This document shows positions 1 to 6,574 of a DNA stretch of 8,708 nt, one piece after another. Each line of letters opens with the position of its first letter. Within the stretch, counting starts at the first letter, position 1. The notes under the pieces are model-generated. The model was given only the letters and a program-made list of their open reading frames with translations, was not told where the DNA came from and made no database searches. The stretch lies in the NCBI GenBank assembly GCA_964516325.1, contig CAZFAP010000194.1, forward strand, positions 1 to 8,708, written 5' to 3'. Source of the DNA: CAZFAP01 sp964516325. GTDB lineage: Bacteria > Auribacterota > JABMQX01. The translations under genes and the position numbers were made by a program.

Positions 1-57
1 CTTGAGTGCGGCGGCGAAGTCTAAAGTATCGGTTCCGATCTCGCGCTGGGTAATGGG
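1..57 (-). other. Out-of-frame continuation of the glutamate-synthase-like gene after an apparent frameshift
   Basis: On the minus strand the frame ending at base 1 is open across these bases and reads PITQREIGTDTLDFAAALK, which looks like normal coding sequence for the barrel. The upstream gene, in the other frame, reads ...NALFSPFP and then runs into a TAG at 21-23. Joining the two frames at about 55-62 gives a smooth SPFPITQRE... sequence, so one base appears to be missing (or two added) in the stretch TCGCCCTTCCCATT. It may be a true disruption or an assembly or sequencing error. The gene would continue beyond the left edge. Confidence 0.6.
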
Positions 58-953
58 AAGGGCGAGAAGAGCGCATTGCCGGCGACGGTCTCCCGCATAG
101 CGGCGACAGCGGGCGTAACCTTGTCACCGAGAAGATGCCCGCCCAACCCCGGTTTTGCGCCCTGGGCGTACTTGAACTCGACGATTCTCGCTCGCTGAAT
201 CGTATCCTCGCGAACACCGAATAGCCCCGTGGCGACCTGAGTGATGACGTAGTCTTCGAAAGGAATCAGGCGCTCCGGATAGCCTCCTTCTCCGGTGCAG
301 GTGAACGTGTTCCATGCGGCGCAGGCGCGCGCTCGGGCGAGCATCGTGATGAGGCTGACGGACCCGAAGGACATGCCTCCGCCGTAAACGGGGAGGTCAA
401 TCCGCACGCGCGGTCGCTCATCGTCCTTTCGCCGGTTGAGGTCAATTGCCGTTGAGATTTCCTTACCGTCGCCTTCCAGCGGGACAGCCGGAAAGCAAAA
501 GCGAATGCGGTCGAAGCCCCCGCCAGACGCACCAATCTCGTACTCGAGGTCACCGTCGGGCACTTCCCCGGTTTCCGCCATCCGCCATGTGCCGAGAATG
601 AGGTCGGCTGTCCAGCGGCAATCTCCGAGGGACTCATAAATCGGGCTGAAGTCCACTCTCAGGGCGCCCTGCGGACAATGGTCCGGGCAGAACCTGCCAA
701 TTTCCTTGCACTTGAAACCCTGACAGAGGTCATCTCGAGACGGCAGGAAGCGCGTGTATCCCTCCGGCTTGACGTGGACGCCACGAGGGCATACCTCGAT
801 GCACCTGCCGCACATCTTGCAGGCGGAACTCCGCCAAACCTTGTACTTGCCGACGGGATTGCGGTATCGGTCCAGCACCCGCCGGACTTTCCGTTCGGGT
901 ATGGCGTCGAGTCGTTCCTCTTTCGTTTTGAGTTCGAGCTGTCCAATTTGCAT
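21..953 (-). CDS. Ferredoxin-domain FMN-binding glutamate-synthase-like protein, motif-retaining paralog (frameshifted, 3' partial)
   Basis: Residues are counted from the ATG at 953. The N-terminal part carries two 4Fe-4S sites: Cys45/48/51/55 (CKMCGRCIEVC) and Cys77/82/89/93. A linker follows (SPIYESLG, TWRMAETGE), then the start of the glutamate-synthase FMN barrel with GGGMSFGS (191-198), TCTGEGGYP (218-226), ITQVATGLFGVRE and YAQGAKPGLGGHLLG (262-276). In known glutamate synthases this barrel turns 2-oxoglutarate and ammonia into glutamate using electrons delivered through iron-sulfur clusters. No glutaminase domain is present. I chose the ATG at 953 because it lies five bases after the stop of the upstream paralog, consistent with translational coupling; a GTG at 1019 is open but overlaps that gene. 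No clear Shine-Dalgarno sequence was seen. The frame ends at TAG 21-23 through an apparent frameshift, so the C-terminal half is not visible. The substrate in this context is unknown. Confidence 0.8.
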   Translation of the reverse strand: MQIGQLELKTKEERLDAIPERKVRRVLDRYRNPVGKYKVWRSSACKMCGRCIEVCPRGVHVKPEGYTRFLPSRDDLCQGFKCKEIGRFCPDHCPQGALRVDFSPIYESLGDCRWTADLILGTWRMAETGEVPDGDLEYEIGASGGGFDRIRFCFPAVPLEGDGKEISTAIDLNRRKDDERPRVRIDLPVYGGGMSFGSVSLITMLARARACAAWNTFTCTGEGGYPERLIPFEDYVITQVATGLFGVREDTIQRARIVEFKYAQGAKPGLGGHLLGDKVTPAVAAMRETVAGNALFSPFPLPSARSEPIL

Positions 954-958
954 GTTTT

Positions 959-2377
959 TCAAGGCGCGACGGATAACGGTGCTTCCGCTTTTCGTCGGCC
1001 AAAAATCGGTCCGAAGCACTCCCTTTCCAGGTCCTCAAAGAACATCGCGCGGCCAACCTCGCCGCGAAGCCTCCGGACTTCCCTCATTCCCATGGCGCCG
1101 AGGACTTCTATGAGCTGGCTTCTCCAGGCGCCCACGAGATTCACGATGCGCTGAGTCGCGTAGGCTACATTGACGCGCTGGAGCTCGACCGGGCACAGAA
1201 GCCCCTGGGAGCACGAGCCACAGATTCGGCATTCCAGCGCGATGGGAACCGGGACATCAATGCCCACCAGGTCGGCTCCACAGATGATTTCTTTCGCCAG
1301 GTGTTCGGCGAGGGCGATTCCGCCGGAGGCAATGAGGGTAACCTCATCGCGGATCCGCCTCCCGACGAGCGCCAGGTGCACTTCACGGGTAACGCGGCTG
1401 ATGTGCCGGGGATTTTCTTGCTCCCATTCCTGCCCCACAGAATCCGCGCAAAGATGGATGACTTCAACCCCTTGCTCCGTCAATTCGACGACGCGGGATG
1501 CCGAGTTACGATCGAATCTGAGTCGAACTTCAACTATCAGCGACGGATTGAGCTTCTTGACGGCGCCGATTCTCTGGACTACATCCTCACCGTCCCATAT
1601 CTCAACCATCCGGGCTTTCTCCAGCCAATGCTTTTGCGGGAGCAGCCCGTCGTCGCACAAGGGGACAATCGCTTTCGCAAACGGCTCCAACGAATCGGTC
1701 AAGTCCCGGGAATCAACAATGCAGAGATTGCCGAGCCGCCAAGCGGCGCTGGCGGAAGCTACGGAGACCGACTCAGGGACTTTCAGGTCATGGAGAGCGT
1801 CGAAGACCACAGGAACGGGAATCTCGAGCAATCGCGGAGGAGCCTCGTTAAGCTCTCCGTTGGCATCGAAAGAAAGCTGCGAGAGCTTGCGGCCGATGTC
1901 CACCGACGTGCTGATATATTCCCGCCCGTGGATGCCGTCGCGGGTGGGGCGGACGATCTCGGACATATCCGTCCACATGGAGTCAAAACCCGGGCCCGTG
2001 AAGCGGCCGCCGTACCCCGCCCCCGAGACGGGTATCTTGCCGGTCTCCGCCTGATACCACGTCCGGGATATGACGTCCGCCGACCAGAAACCGCTTCCGA
2101 GGGCTTCAAACTCGGGGTTGACCTTTCTGGAAAGGAGTCCTTTCGTGCAGCTCTGGACGCAAGAGAGGCAGCTCTTGCATTCGTAGAGATAGTCCACGTA
2201 GCCGTCTATTTTGCGCAGCCGGTCATCCTCCTCCTTGTAGCAGTCATAGACGCACTCCCGCTTGACGCAGTTATGACAAGCGGAACAATCCTCCCGACGA
2301 TCAACGATTCCGTATTTCCCGACTCGTCGGAACCTCGGAGGCGCTGTTTTTACGGGGATATGGTATTTCTTCGACAC
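959..2377 (-). CDS. Ferredoxin-domain glutamate-synthase-like protein, degenerate paralog
   Basis: About 472 residues from GTG 2377. The N-terminal iron-sulfur region has Cys31/34/37/42/46 (CSACHNC...C...C) and Cys67/70/73/77 (CKSCLSCVQSC). The linker NPEFEALGSGFW...YQAETGKIP parallels SPIYESLGDCRW...RMAETGEVP in the next gene, so the two are paralogs. The barrel lacks the GMSFGS, EGG and GAKPG motifs of active glutamate synthases. It keeps an IASGGI phosphate-site-like turn (349-354), a Cys383/386/389/395 cluster (CRICGSCSQGLLC) and the C-terminal QRIVNLVGAW...GAMGMRE...LRGEVGRAMF region. It is probably a non-catalytic partner or electron conduit for its neighbour. The frame is open to a GTG at 2500, just after the metF stop, but residues from there to 2377 look non-coding. 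AGGGA lies about 10 bases before the GTG at 2377, so I prefer that start. Confidence 0.78.
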   Translation of the reverse strand: MSKKYHIPVKTAPPRFRRVGKYGIVDRREDCSACHNCVKRECVYDCYKEEDDRLRKIDGYVDYLYECKSCLSCVQSCTKGLLSRKVNPEFEALGSGFWSADVISRTWYQAETGKIPVSGAGYGGRFTGPGFDSMWTDMSEIVRPTRDGIHGREYISTSVDIGRKLSQLSFDANGELNEAPPRLLEIPVPVVFDALHDLKVPESVSVASASAAWRLGNLCIVDSRDLTDSLEPFAKAIVPLCDDGLLPQKHWLEKARMVEIWDGEDVVQRIGAVKKLNPSLIVEVRLRFDRNSASRVVELTEQGVEVIHLCADSVGQEWEQENPRHISRVTREVHLALVGRRIRDEVTLIASGGIALAEHLAKEIICGADLVGIDVPVPIALECRICGSCSQGLLCPVELQRVNVAYATQRIVNLVGAWRSQLIEVLGAMGMREVRRLRGEVGRAMFFEDLERECFGPIFGRRKAEAPLSVAP

Positions 2378-2407
2378 AGTCGTTGTTTCCCTGTTGTCTT
2401 GCTCCCA

Positions 2408-2431
2408 GGAAAGAATACCGGGACGCCGGTA
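2408..2431 (-). terminator. Terminator-like hairpin between metF and the next gene
   Basis: On the minus strand TACCGG-CGTC-CCGGTA forms a perfect 6-bp stem with a 4-nt loop, followed at once by TTCTTTCC. It lies in the roughly 125-bp gap between the metF stop and the preferred GTG start at 2377. The U-run is interrupted, so it could attenuate rather than fully stop transcription. A second, GC-only hairpin (CGGCG/CGCCG) lies at 2461-2473. Confidence 0.25.
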
Positions 2432-2503
2432 GTTAAACGCCGGGCAGCGGCAGAAGGTTCCGGCGCGGCGCCGTCCTGCCTCGAGCTGGTCGCCGCGCAC
2501 CTA

Positions 2504-3397
2504 TCAGAGAGACACTCGAACGAAATCGAGCATCTCCGGGAGCGACTGTTCCCTGCCCCTCGCCCAGAAATGGAACCCTCGGATGCCGCGAGAATTTCTG
2601 ACCTGGTCCACGACCTCCGCGGCGATGGCGAGACCTTCTCGCTCAGCATCGGCAGCCTGGCTGAGCCGCTGGACGACTCCTTCCGGGATGCGCAAGCCGC
2701 GGTACGTCTCCTGGAGTTGTGTGGCTTCCCTGGCGGCGCCGAGCCACAGGATGCCAACAATGAGGCACGTCTTTTCGGGCACACCTCTTTCATGAAGTAA
2801 GTCCAGCCATTCGCGGAAGCGCTGGACATCAAACACTGGCTGCGTGATGATGAAATCGGCGCCCGCCTTCACTTTTTTCTCGGCCCGTAGGGCTCTCAAC
2901 TCAATCGGGCCCGCAAACGGATTGGCGGCGCCGCCGATCAAAATGGACGGGCGGACCTCCGGCTTCTGGCCCGAAGAGAGGAGTCCATCGTCTCGAATGG
3001 ACCGAAAAATGGTCATCGCCTGGATGGAGTCCACATCATAGACGCCGCGCGCTTCCTTCTCCTCCGTAAGAGCTTGATGATGTCCGGACAGGACGAGGAA
3101 GTCGTAAATGCCAAGCGAAACCGCCCCCAGAAACGCGGACTGAAGGCTGATGCGGTTCATGTCGCGGGTCATCAACGTAGCCACCGGTTCGATGCCCGCC
3201 GATTTCAGGTGGAGCGACGCCACAAGACTGCTCATGTGAACGCCGTCCGGATTCTCCTCGACGACGACGGCGTGGACTTTGCCCTTCAAAACCGGGGCAA
3301 GCTCCTTGATCCGCTGTGGGTTCGCGCTTCGCGGCGGCGTCATTTCCGCTGTCACCACGAGCCTACCCGACTGAATCGCATTCGATAAATCGCTCAT
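2504..3397 (-). CDS. metF: Methylenetetrahydrofolate reductase family protein (MetF-like)
   Basis: 297 residues, the usual length for a bacterial MetF barrel without a regulatory domain. Family members reduce 5,10-methylene-tetrahydrofolate to 5-methyl-tetrahydrofolate on FAD, for methionine synthesis or the Wood-Ljungdahl methyl branch. Visible family features are VTAEMTPPRS with the conserved Glu18, a VYDVDSIQ segment (119-126), ILIGGAANPF (152-161), and GADFIITQPVFD (179-190) with the conserved Gln186. The position that is normally a flavin-site Asp (RGD or TGDH in relatives) reads SGHH: His106, codon at 3080-3082. ATG 3397 is preceded by AAAGGA at short spacing, and the mvhD-like stop is 25 bases upstream, so the two are probably co-transcribed. 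Electron donor genes usual in acetogens (metV, hdrA) are not seen; the neighbouring MvhD-like and ferredoxin-flavin proteins are candidates for that role (inference). Confidence 0.88.
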   Translation of the reverse strand: MSDLSNAIQSGRLVVTAEMTPPRSANPQRIKELAPVLKGKVHAVVVEENPDGVHMSSLVASLHLKSAGIEPVATLMTRDMNRISLQSAFLGAVSLGIYDFLVLSGHHQALTEEKEARGVYDVDSIQAMTIFRSIRDDGLLSSGQKPEVRPSILIGGAANPFAGPIELRALRAEKKVKAGADFIITQPVFDVQRFREWLDLLHERGVPEKTCLIVGILWLGAAREATQLQETYRGLRIPEGVVQRLSQAADAEREGLAIAAEVVDQVRNSRGIRGFHFWARGREQSLPEMLDFVRVSL

Positions 3398-3422
3398 GAA
3401 ATCCTTTCCATACTCATCGCAG

Positions 3423-3857
3423 TCAAACCGTCTCGATTTTCTCGGCTCTTCTCAACCCACTCGGCCCTACGACGTGAACCGCCGAAAGGAATTCATGGAG
3501 AGTCTCGCGGGCAGCTTCCTCGTCCATAGGCTCCCGAAGGAAGAGAAAGAGCCTCTCGCCTGTCAGACCGATCTCCTGAAGAACGCTGCGGACGAGGCCG
3601 ACCCGCTTCTGGGCGCGGAGGTTACCGTCCATGGTTCGGCATTTGCCGATGGGGCAGCCGATGATGCAGACGGCGTCGCAGCCGTCCTCGAAAGCTTTGA
3701 TGAGATACCTGGGGTCCACCTTGCCCAGACAGGGAAGCTGCTCGACAAGAGCCGAGTCCGCCAGGCAGAGCTCCTGGAGCCGGGCGCTTCCGAGGGGGCG
3801 TGCAAGGGCGTTGCGACAGACGAAAACTCTGACTTGTACAGGTTCCTTTTCGGACAA
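3423..3857 (-). CDS. mvhD: MvhD/FlpD-family hydrogenase iron-sulfur (delta) subunit
   Basis: The sequence VFVCRNALAR...LPCLGKVDPRYLIKAF...GCDAVCIIGCPIGKC...GNLRAQKRV matches the FlpD/MvhD family (Pfam FlpD). These small cytoplasmic proteins hold a 2Fe-2S cluster and pass electrons between a hydrogenase or dehydrogenase and an HdrA-type flavoprotein. The LPC Cys and the GCPIGKC pair are present, but the family's first motif, CNWC, is here CRNA, so one of its usual cysteines is missing. A C-terminal extension of about 40 residues follows EIGLTGERLFLF. The start is uncertain. The frame is open to a TTG at 3935 directly abutting the nadE stop, but that stretch is AT-rich, carries a promoter-like sequence and shows no family similarity. 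I chose the TTG at 3857, preceded by purine-rich AGAAAAGAAG. It sits 25 bases upstream of metF, suggesting a shared electron-transfer role. No HdrA is seen in the window. Confidence 0.78.
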   Translation of the reverse strand: MSEKEPVQVRVFVCRNALARPLGSARLQELCLADSALVEQLPCLGKVDPRYLIKAFEDGCDAVCIIGCPIGKCRTMDGNLRAQKRVGLVRSVLQEIGLTGERLFLFLREPMDEEAARETLHEFLSAVHVVGPSGLRRAEKIETV

Positions 3858-3906
3858 CGGTTTTCTTCTTTTCTCAAGGTCCCGCAATTCGTTTTGGAAT
3901 CGGTGT

Positions 3907-3935
3907 AATCTAAATAATGCCGGGGGTGAAGTCAA
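3907..3935 (-). promoter_or_regulatory. Sigma70-like promoter for the mvhD-metF unit
   Basis: Minus strand: TTGACT (3935-3930), a 17-base spacer, then TAGATT (3912-3907). The -35 box matches TTGACA at five of six positions, the -10 box matches TATAAT at four of six, and the spacing is ideal. It lies in an unusually AT-rich stretch immediately after the nadE stop. It would separate transcription of mvhD-metF and the paralog pair from nadE. Prediction from consensus only. Confidence 0.45.
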
Positions 3936-5621
3936 TTAGCGCAGACGGAATTTGTTCGTTATGGGCATTCTTCTGTCTTTCCCGAAGGCCTTCGGCGTGG
4001 TCTTGATGCCGGGAGGCGCCTGTCGCCGCTTGTACTCGTTCCGGTCCACCATCTCGATGACGCGATGGACCAGCTCCGGCTCATATCCCTCCGAGATAAT
4101 CTCCGCGGCCGACTTATCATTCTCGATGTAAGCCTCCAGGACACGGTCGAGAAGGTCATAGGGCGGCAAGGTGTCCTGGTCTTTTTGGTTGGGCTTGAGT
4201 TCGGCGGTCGGCGGACGCTCGAAAATGCTTTCCGGAATTACCTCTCTGTCCGCCTTGTCATTGACATACCGAGCGAGTTGATAGACCAGCGTTTTGTAAA
4301 CGTCCTTGAGGACGGCGAAGCCCCCGGCGGTATCTCCGTACAGCGTGCAGTAGCCGACGCTCGTTTCGCTCTTATTGCCGGTTGTCAGGACGAGGTGGCC
4401 GAACTTGTTGGAGAACGCCATCAGGAGGTTGCCTCGGATGCGGGCCTGGAGGTTCTCTTCCGTGACGTCCGGCTGGCGGCCCTCAAAAGCGATTTGAAGC
4501 TCCTGGAGGTAGGCTCTATAAATCGCGCTGATGGAAACCACGTGGACTGTGATTCCGAGGTTCCCCGCGAGGAGGCAGGCGTCGCGCTGCGTCTCTTTTG
4601 AAGAAAAGCCGGAGGGCATGCTCAGGGCTTCCACCCTATCCGCTCCGAGAGCGTCAACGGCAATGCAGGCGGTCAGAGCCGAATCAATGCCGCCGCTGAG
4701 ACCGAGGATCGCTTTCGAGAAACCGTTTTTCTCGACGTAATCCCTCAAGCCAAGGATGAGCGCTGCATAGACTTCCTCGACCTCAGAGAGTCCGCTCTTC
4801 TCCCGTGGAGGAATCGCTGGCTTGCGCATGGGCGCCGCCGGTAAGTCAACCTTTATGACCGGGGAGGAGGGCTTTCCCTTGCCAGCAGGGACCGCCAGAT
4901 CGAAGGGGAGGAGGTCCTCCGCGAACTGCTTTGCATGGGCGACGACGTTTCCGTCGGGGGAAACGACGACGCTTCCGCCGTCGAAGACCAGCTCGTCCTG
5001 ACCTCCCACGAGATTGGCGTAAAAGACATAGACGTCGTTCTCAACCGCTCTTTCCCGCAGCATTTGTTCTCTCAGGGTCATTTTTCCCTTGTGGTACGGA
5101 GAGGCCGAAAGATTGATGATGACCTGCACGCCTTCTCTGCCATAGGCGCGGCACGGACCGGTCGTGTCCCAGACGTCCTCGCAGATTGTGATGCCGAAGA
5201 GAATAGAGTTGGACTCGAAGACCACAAGTTGGCTTCCGGGCTGAAAGTACCTTTTCTCGTCGAAAACGCCGTAGTTCGGGAGGAGCATTTTGTCGTAGAT
5301 CGCATGGACGCGCCCGCTGTTGAGGACAGCGGCCGAATTGTAGTTGTGCCCGTTGCGCCTGCTGGGATAGCCGAGAATCACAATCGGCCATGAAACCTGC
5401 GCGCACAGGCCTTCCAGAACCTCCAAGCTTTTCTGGAGAAAATGCGGTTTCAGGAGCAAGTCCTCCGGGGGATAGCCGCAAAGGGACAGCTCCGGAAAGA
5501 CTACGATCTCCGTCCCCGAATCGCGAGCCTTTCCGACGAACTCCAGAATCTTCTGACTGTTTCCTTCCAAATCTCCGACGGTGCTGTTGATCTGGGCGAG
5601 CGATATTCTCACCGACGCCAT
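3936..5621 (-). CDS. nadE: Glutamine-dependent NAD+ synthetase
   Basis: 561 residues, normal for the two-domain glutamine-using form. It converts nicotinic acid adenine dinucleotide to NAD+ using ATP and the amide nitrogen of glutamine, the last step of NAD synthesis. The N-terminal nitrilase-type glutaminase domain (about 1-260) shows the catalytic triad in context: Glu44 in FPELSLCGYP, Lys111 in YDKMLLPNYGVFDE and Cys147 in ITICEDVW. The C-terminal synthetase domain has the ATP pyrophosphatase loop LGLSGGIDSALT (307-317), TTGNKSE (413-419), and GDTAGGFAVLKDVYKT (429-444). ATG 5621 is preceded by GGAGGAG seven bases upstream, and the protein begins directly with the nitrilase motif VRISLAQINSTVGDLEGN. 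It stands after a 275-bp gap from the amidotransferase gene and ends next to the mvhD promoter. No defects seen. Confidence 0.97.
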   Translation of the reverse strand: MASVRISLAQINSTVGDLEGNSQKILEFVGKARDSGTEIVVFPELSLCGYPPEDLLLKPHFLQKSLEVLEGLCAQVSWPIVILGYPSRRNGHNYNSAAVLNSGRVHAIYDKMLLPNYGVFDEKRYFQPGSQLVVFESNSILFGITICEDVWDTTGPCRAYGREGVQVIINLSASPYHKGKMTLREQMLRERAVENDVYVFYANLVGGQDELVFDGGSVVVSPDGNVVAHAKQFAEDLLPFDLAVPAGKGKPSSPVIKVDLPAAPMRKPAIPPREKSGLSEVEEVYAALILGLRDYVEKNGFSKAILGLSGGIDSALTACIAVDALGADRVEALSMPSGFSSKETQRDACLLAGNLGITVHVVSISAIYRAYLQELQIAFEGRQPDVTEENLQARIRGNLLMAFSNKFGHLVLTTGNKSETSVGYCTLYGDTAGGFAVLKDVYKTLVYQLARYVNDKADREVIPESIFERPPTAELKPNQKDQDTLPPYDLLDRVLEAYIENDKSAAEIISEGYEPELVHRVIEMVDRNEYKRRQAPPGIKTTPKAFGKDRRMPITNKFRLR

Positions 5622-5628
5622 TTCGCAT

Positions 5629-5635
5629 CTCCTCC
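5629..5635 (-). promoter_or_regulatory. Strong ribosome binding site of nadE
   Basis: Minus-strand GGAGGAG lies seven bases before ATG 5621 and decides that start. An out-of-frame ATG at 5628-5626 is too close to the Shine-Dalgarno sequence to use it. Confidence 0.75.
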
Positions 5636-5740
5636 AGGGAAGACAAAAGAAAAAGCCGAGTCAGGACGTAAGTCGTCAGTTTTGGGGGGCGACCGCACAA
5701 AAGTCCGAGGCGCCGGGGCAAGCCAAATTCTCCCCCAATT

Positions 5741-5770
5741 CCTATCCGCGTCCATCTGCGTGCATCTGCG
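5741..5770. repeat. Three-copy 10-bp tandem repeat (CGCAGATGNA type)
   Basis: On the minus strand three adjacent decamers read CGCAGATGCA, CGCAGATGGA and CGCGGATAGG; the first two differ at one base. It is preceded by GGATGAAAC. It resembles short CGCAGATG-type non-coding repeats I recall between genes of many environmental bacterial genomes. Function unknown. Confidence 0.6.
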
Positions 5771-5881
5771 GTTTCATCCTTCTCGCCGAACGCCGCGAGA
5801 GGCGGATGAATCTGCCGCCCATAAGTGAGGGCTTACGTTAAGAGACCGCCGAGCCGGCGTTCCATGGATTCCAGCTTCACT

Positions 5882-5896
5882 CCGCGCTCTTCGCGG
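5882..5896 (-). terminator. Hairpin directly after the amidotransferase stop codon
   Basis: Minus strand CCGCG-AAGAG-CGCGG starts at the base after the TAA of the amidotransferase gene. The 5-bp GC stem lacks a following U-run, so it may be a weak or factor-dependent terminator, or a 3'-end stabiliser. Confidence 0.3.
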
Positions 5897-6574
5897 TTAT
5901 CTCTGGAAGAAACCGTCGTAGAATCGCCTCGCTTGCGCCGCGAGAACCGGGGAAATCCGTTGATACTCCTGCACCGCTCGGATTCGCGCATCGCTCAGCG
6001 GCTCGTACTCCTCAAACCACTCCCCTATCATATCACCGTCCACTTCGATATGAAATTGAAGGGCATAGACATTTCTCCCGTAGCGAAACGCCTGATTGGC
6101 GCACGTTTCCGAGCGTGCCAGAAGAACCGCTCCCTGCGGGACCTCAAACGTGTCGCCGTGCCACTGGAAAACGCGGAGCTTCTCTCCCAGTGTGCTCAAA
6201 GCAGGGTCGCTTTTCCCTTCCGCCGTCAACTCGACATCGTACCAGCCGATTTCCGGGACGGGCGCTTTTGTTACCTTCGCTCCGAGAACCCTGGCGAGCA
6301 ACTGTGCTCCGAGGCAGATGCCGAGCATCGGCAAGTCCGACCGAACCGCCTGCTCGAGCAGATGACATTCGGTTTTCAGGAAGGGGAATTCCTCCTCCTG
6401 ATAGACGTTCATCGGCCCGCCGAGAACCACGAGGTGAGACGCTCCCGCGAGAGTCGGCGGTGAGATTCGCCTCTCAAACAGCCGCAACACCTTGAAGGGC
6501 AAGGCATGTGAGGACAGGTGGGACGCGAGGGTCCCCGGGCCCTCACACGCCTCGTTTTGCACAATCAGGATCAT
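5897..6574 (-). CDS. Stand-alone class I glutamine amidotransferase
   Basis: 225 residues from ATG 6574. The class I (triad) glutaminase fold (Pfam GATase) is shown by LVVLGGPMNVY (48-58), the nucleophile elbow MLGICLGAQLLA with Cys87, and the His175-x-Glu177 pair in ALQFHIEVD, which replaces the more usual FHPE. WHGDTFEVP (138-146) is typical of GuaA-like free amidotransferases. These enzymes release ammonia from glutamine for an unknown acceptor, or act as gamma-glutamyl hydrolases; the target cannot be read from the sequence. The frame is open upstream to an ATG at 6634, but family similarity begins at MILIVQNE, so I prefer 6574; its Shine-Dalgarno (AAGGG, 11 bases away) is weak. It follows glnA by 78 bases and is probably co-transcribed. 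Confidence 0.9.
   Translation of the reverse strand: MILIVQNEACEGPGTLASHLSSHALPFKVLRLFERRISPPTLAGASHLVVLGGPMNVYQEEEFPFLKTECHLLEQAVRSDLPMLGICLGAQLLARVLGAKVTKAPVPEIGWYDVELTAEGKSDPALSTLGEKLRVFQWHGDTFEVPQGAVLLARSETCANQAFRYGRNVYALQFHIEVDGDMIGEWFEEYEPLSDARIRAVQEYQRISPVLAAQARRFYDGFFQR

Larger units (their letters stand above)
5622..5896 (-). other. Intergenic region upstream of nadE with hairpins and a short tandem repeat
   Basis: About 275 bp with no convincing gene on either strand. Besides the 10-bp tandem repeat and the post-gene hairpin listed separately it holds hairpins at 5781-5800 (TCTCGC/GCGAGA), 5801-5816 (GGCGGA-TGAA-TCTGCC, one G-U wobble) and 5847-5859 (CGCCG/CGGCG), and a pyrimidine-rich run CTTTTTCTTTTG just before the nadE Shine-Dalgarno. 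A 7-base inverted pair (TTGGGGG 5682-5688, CCCCCAA 5732-5738) could fold the nadE leader. I could not find a convincing -35/-10 pair for nadE. Confidence 0.6.

Noticed and set aside
2025..2047. Near-palindrome GAGACGGGTATCTTGCCGGTCTC resembling the hairpin repeat at 8019
   Set aside because: It lies inside the degenerate paralog and encodes AETGKIPVSG, which is conserved in position with AETGEVPDGD of the neighbouring paralog, so it is coding sequence.
1301..2800. Long plus-strand open frame of 499 codons
   Set aside because: It runs antisense to the degenerate paralog and metF, both with clear family motifs. It looks like the usual open antisense frame of GC-rich genes and shows no recognisable motif or good start.
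21..3397. Standard glutamate synthase (gltB/gltD) operon
   Set aside because: There is no glutaminase domain with N-terminal Cys, no GltD, and one barrel is degenerate; the class I amidotransferase at 5897-6574 is of a different fold from the class II glutaminase that serves glutamate synthase.
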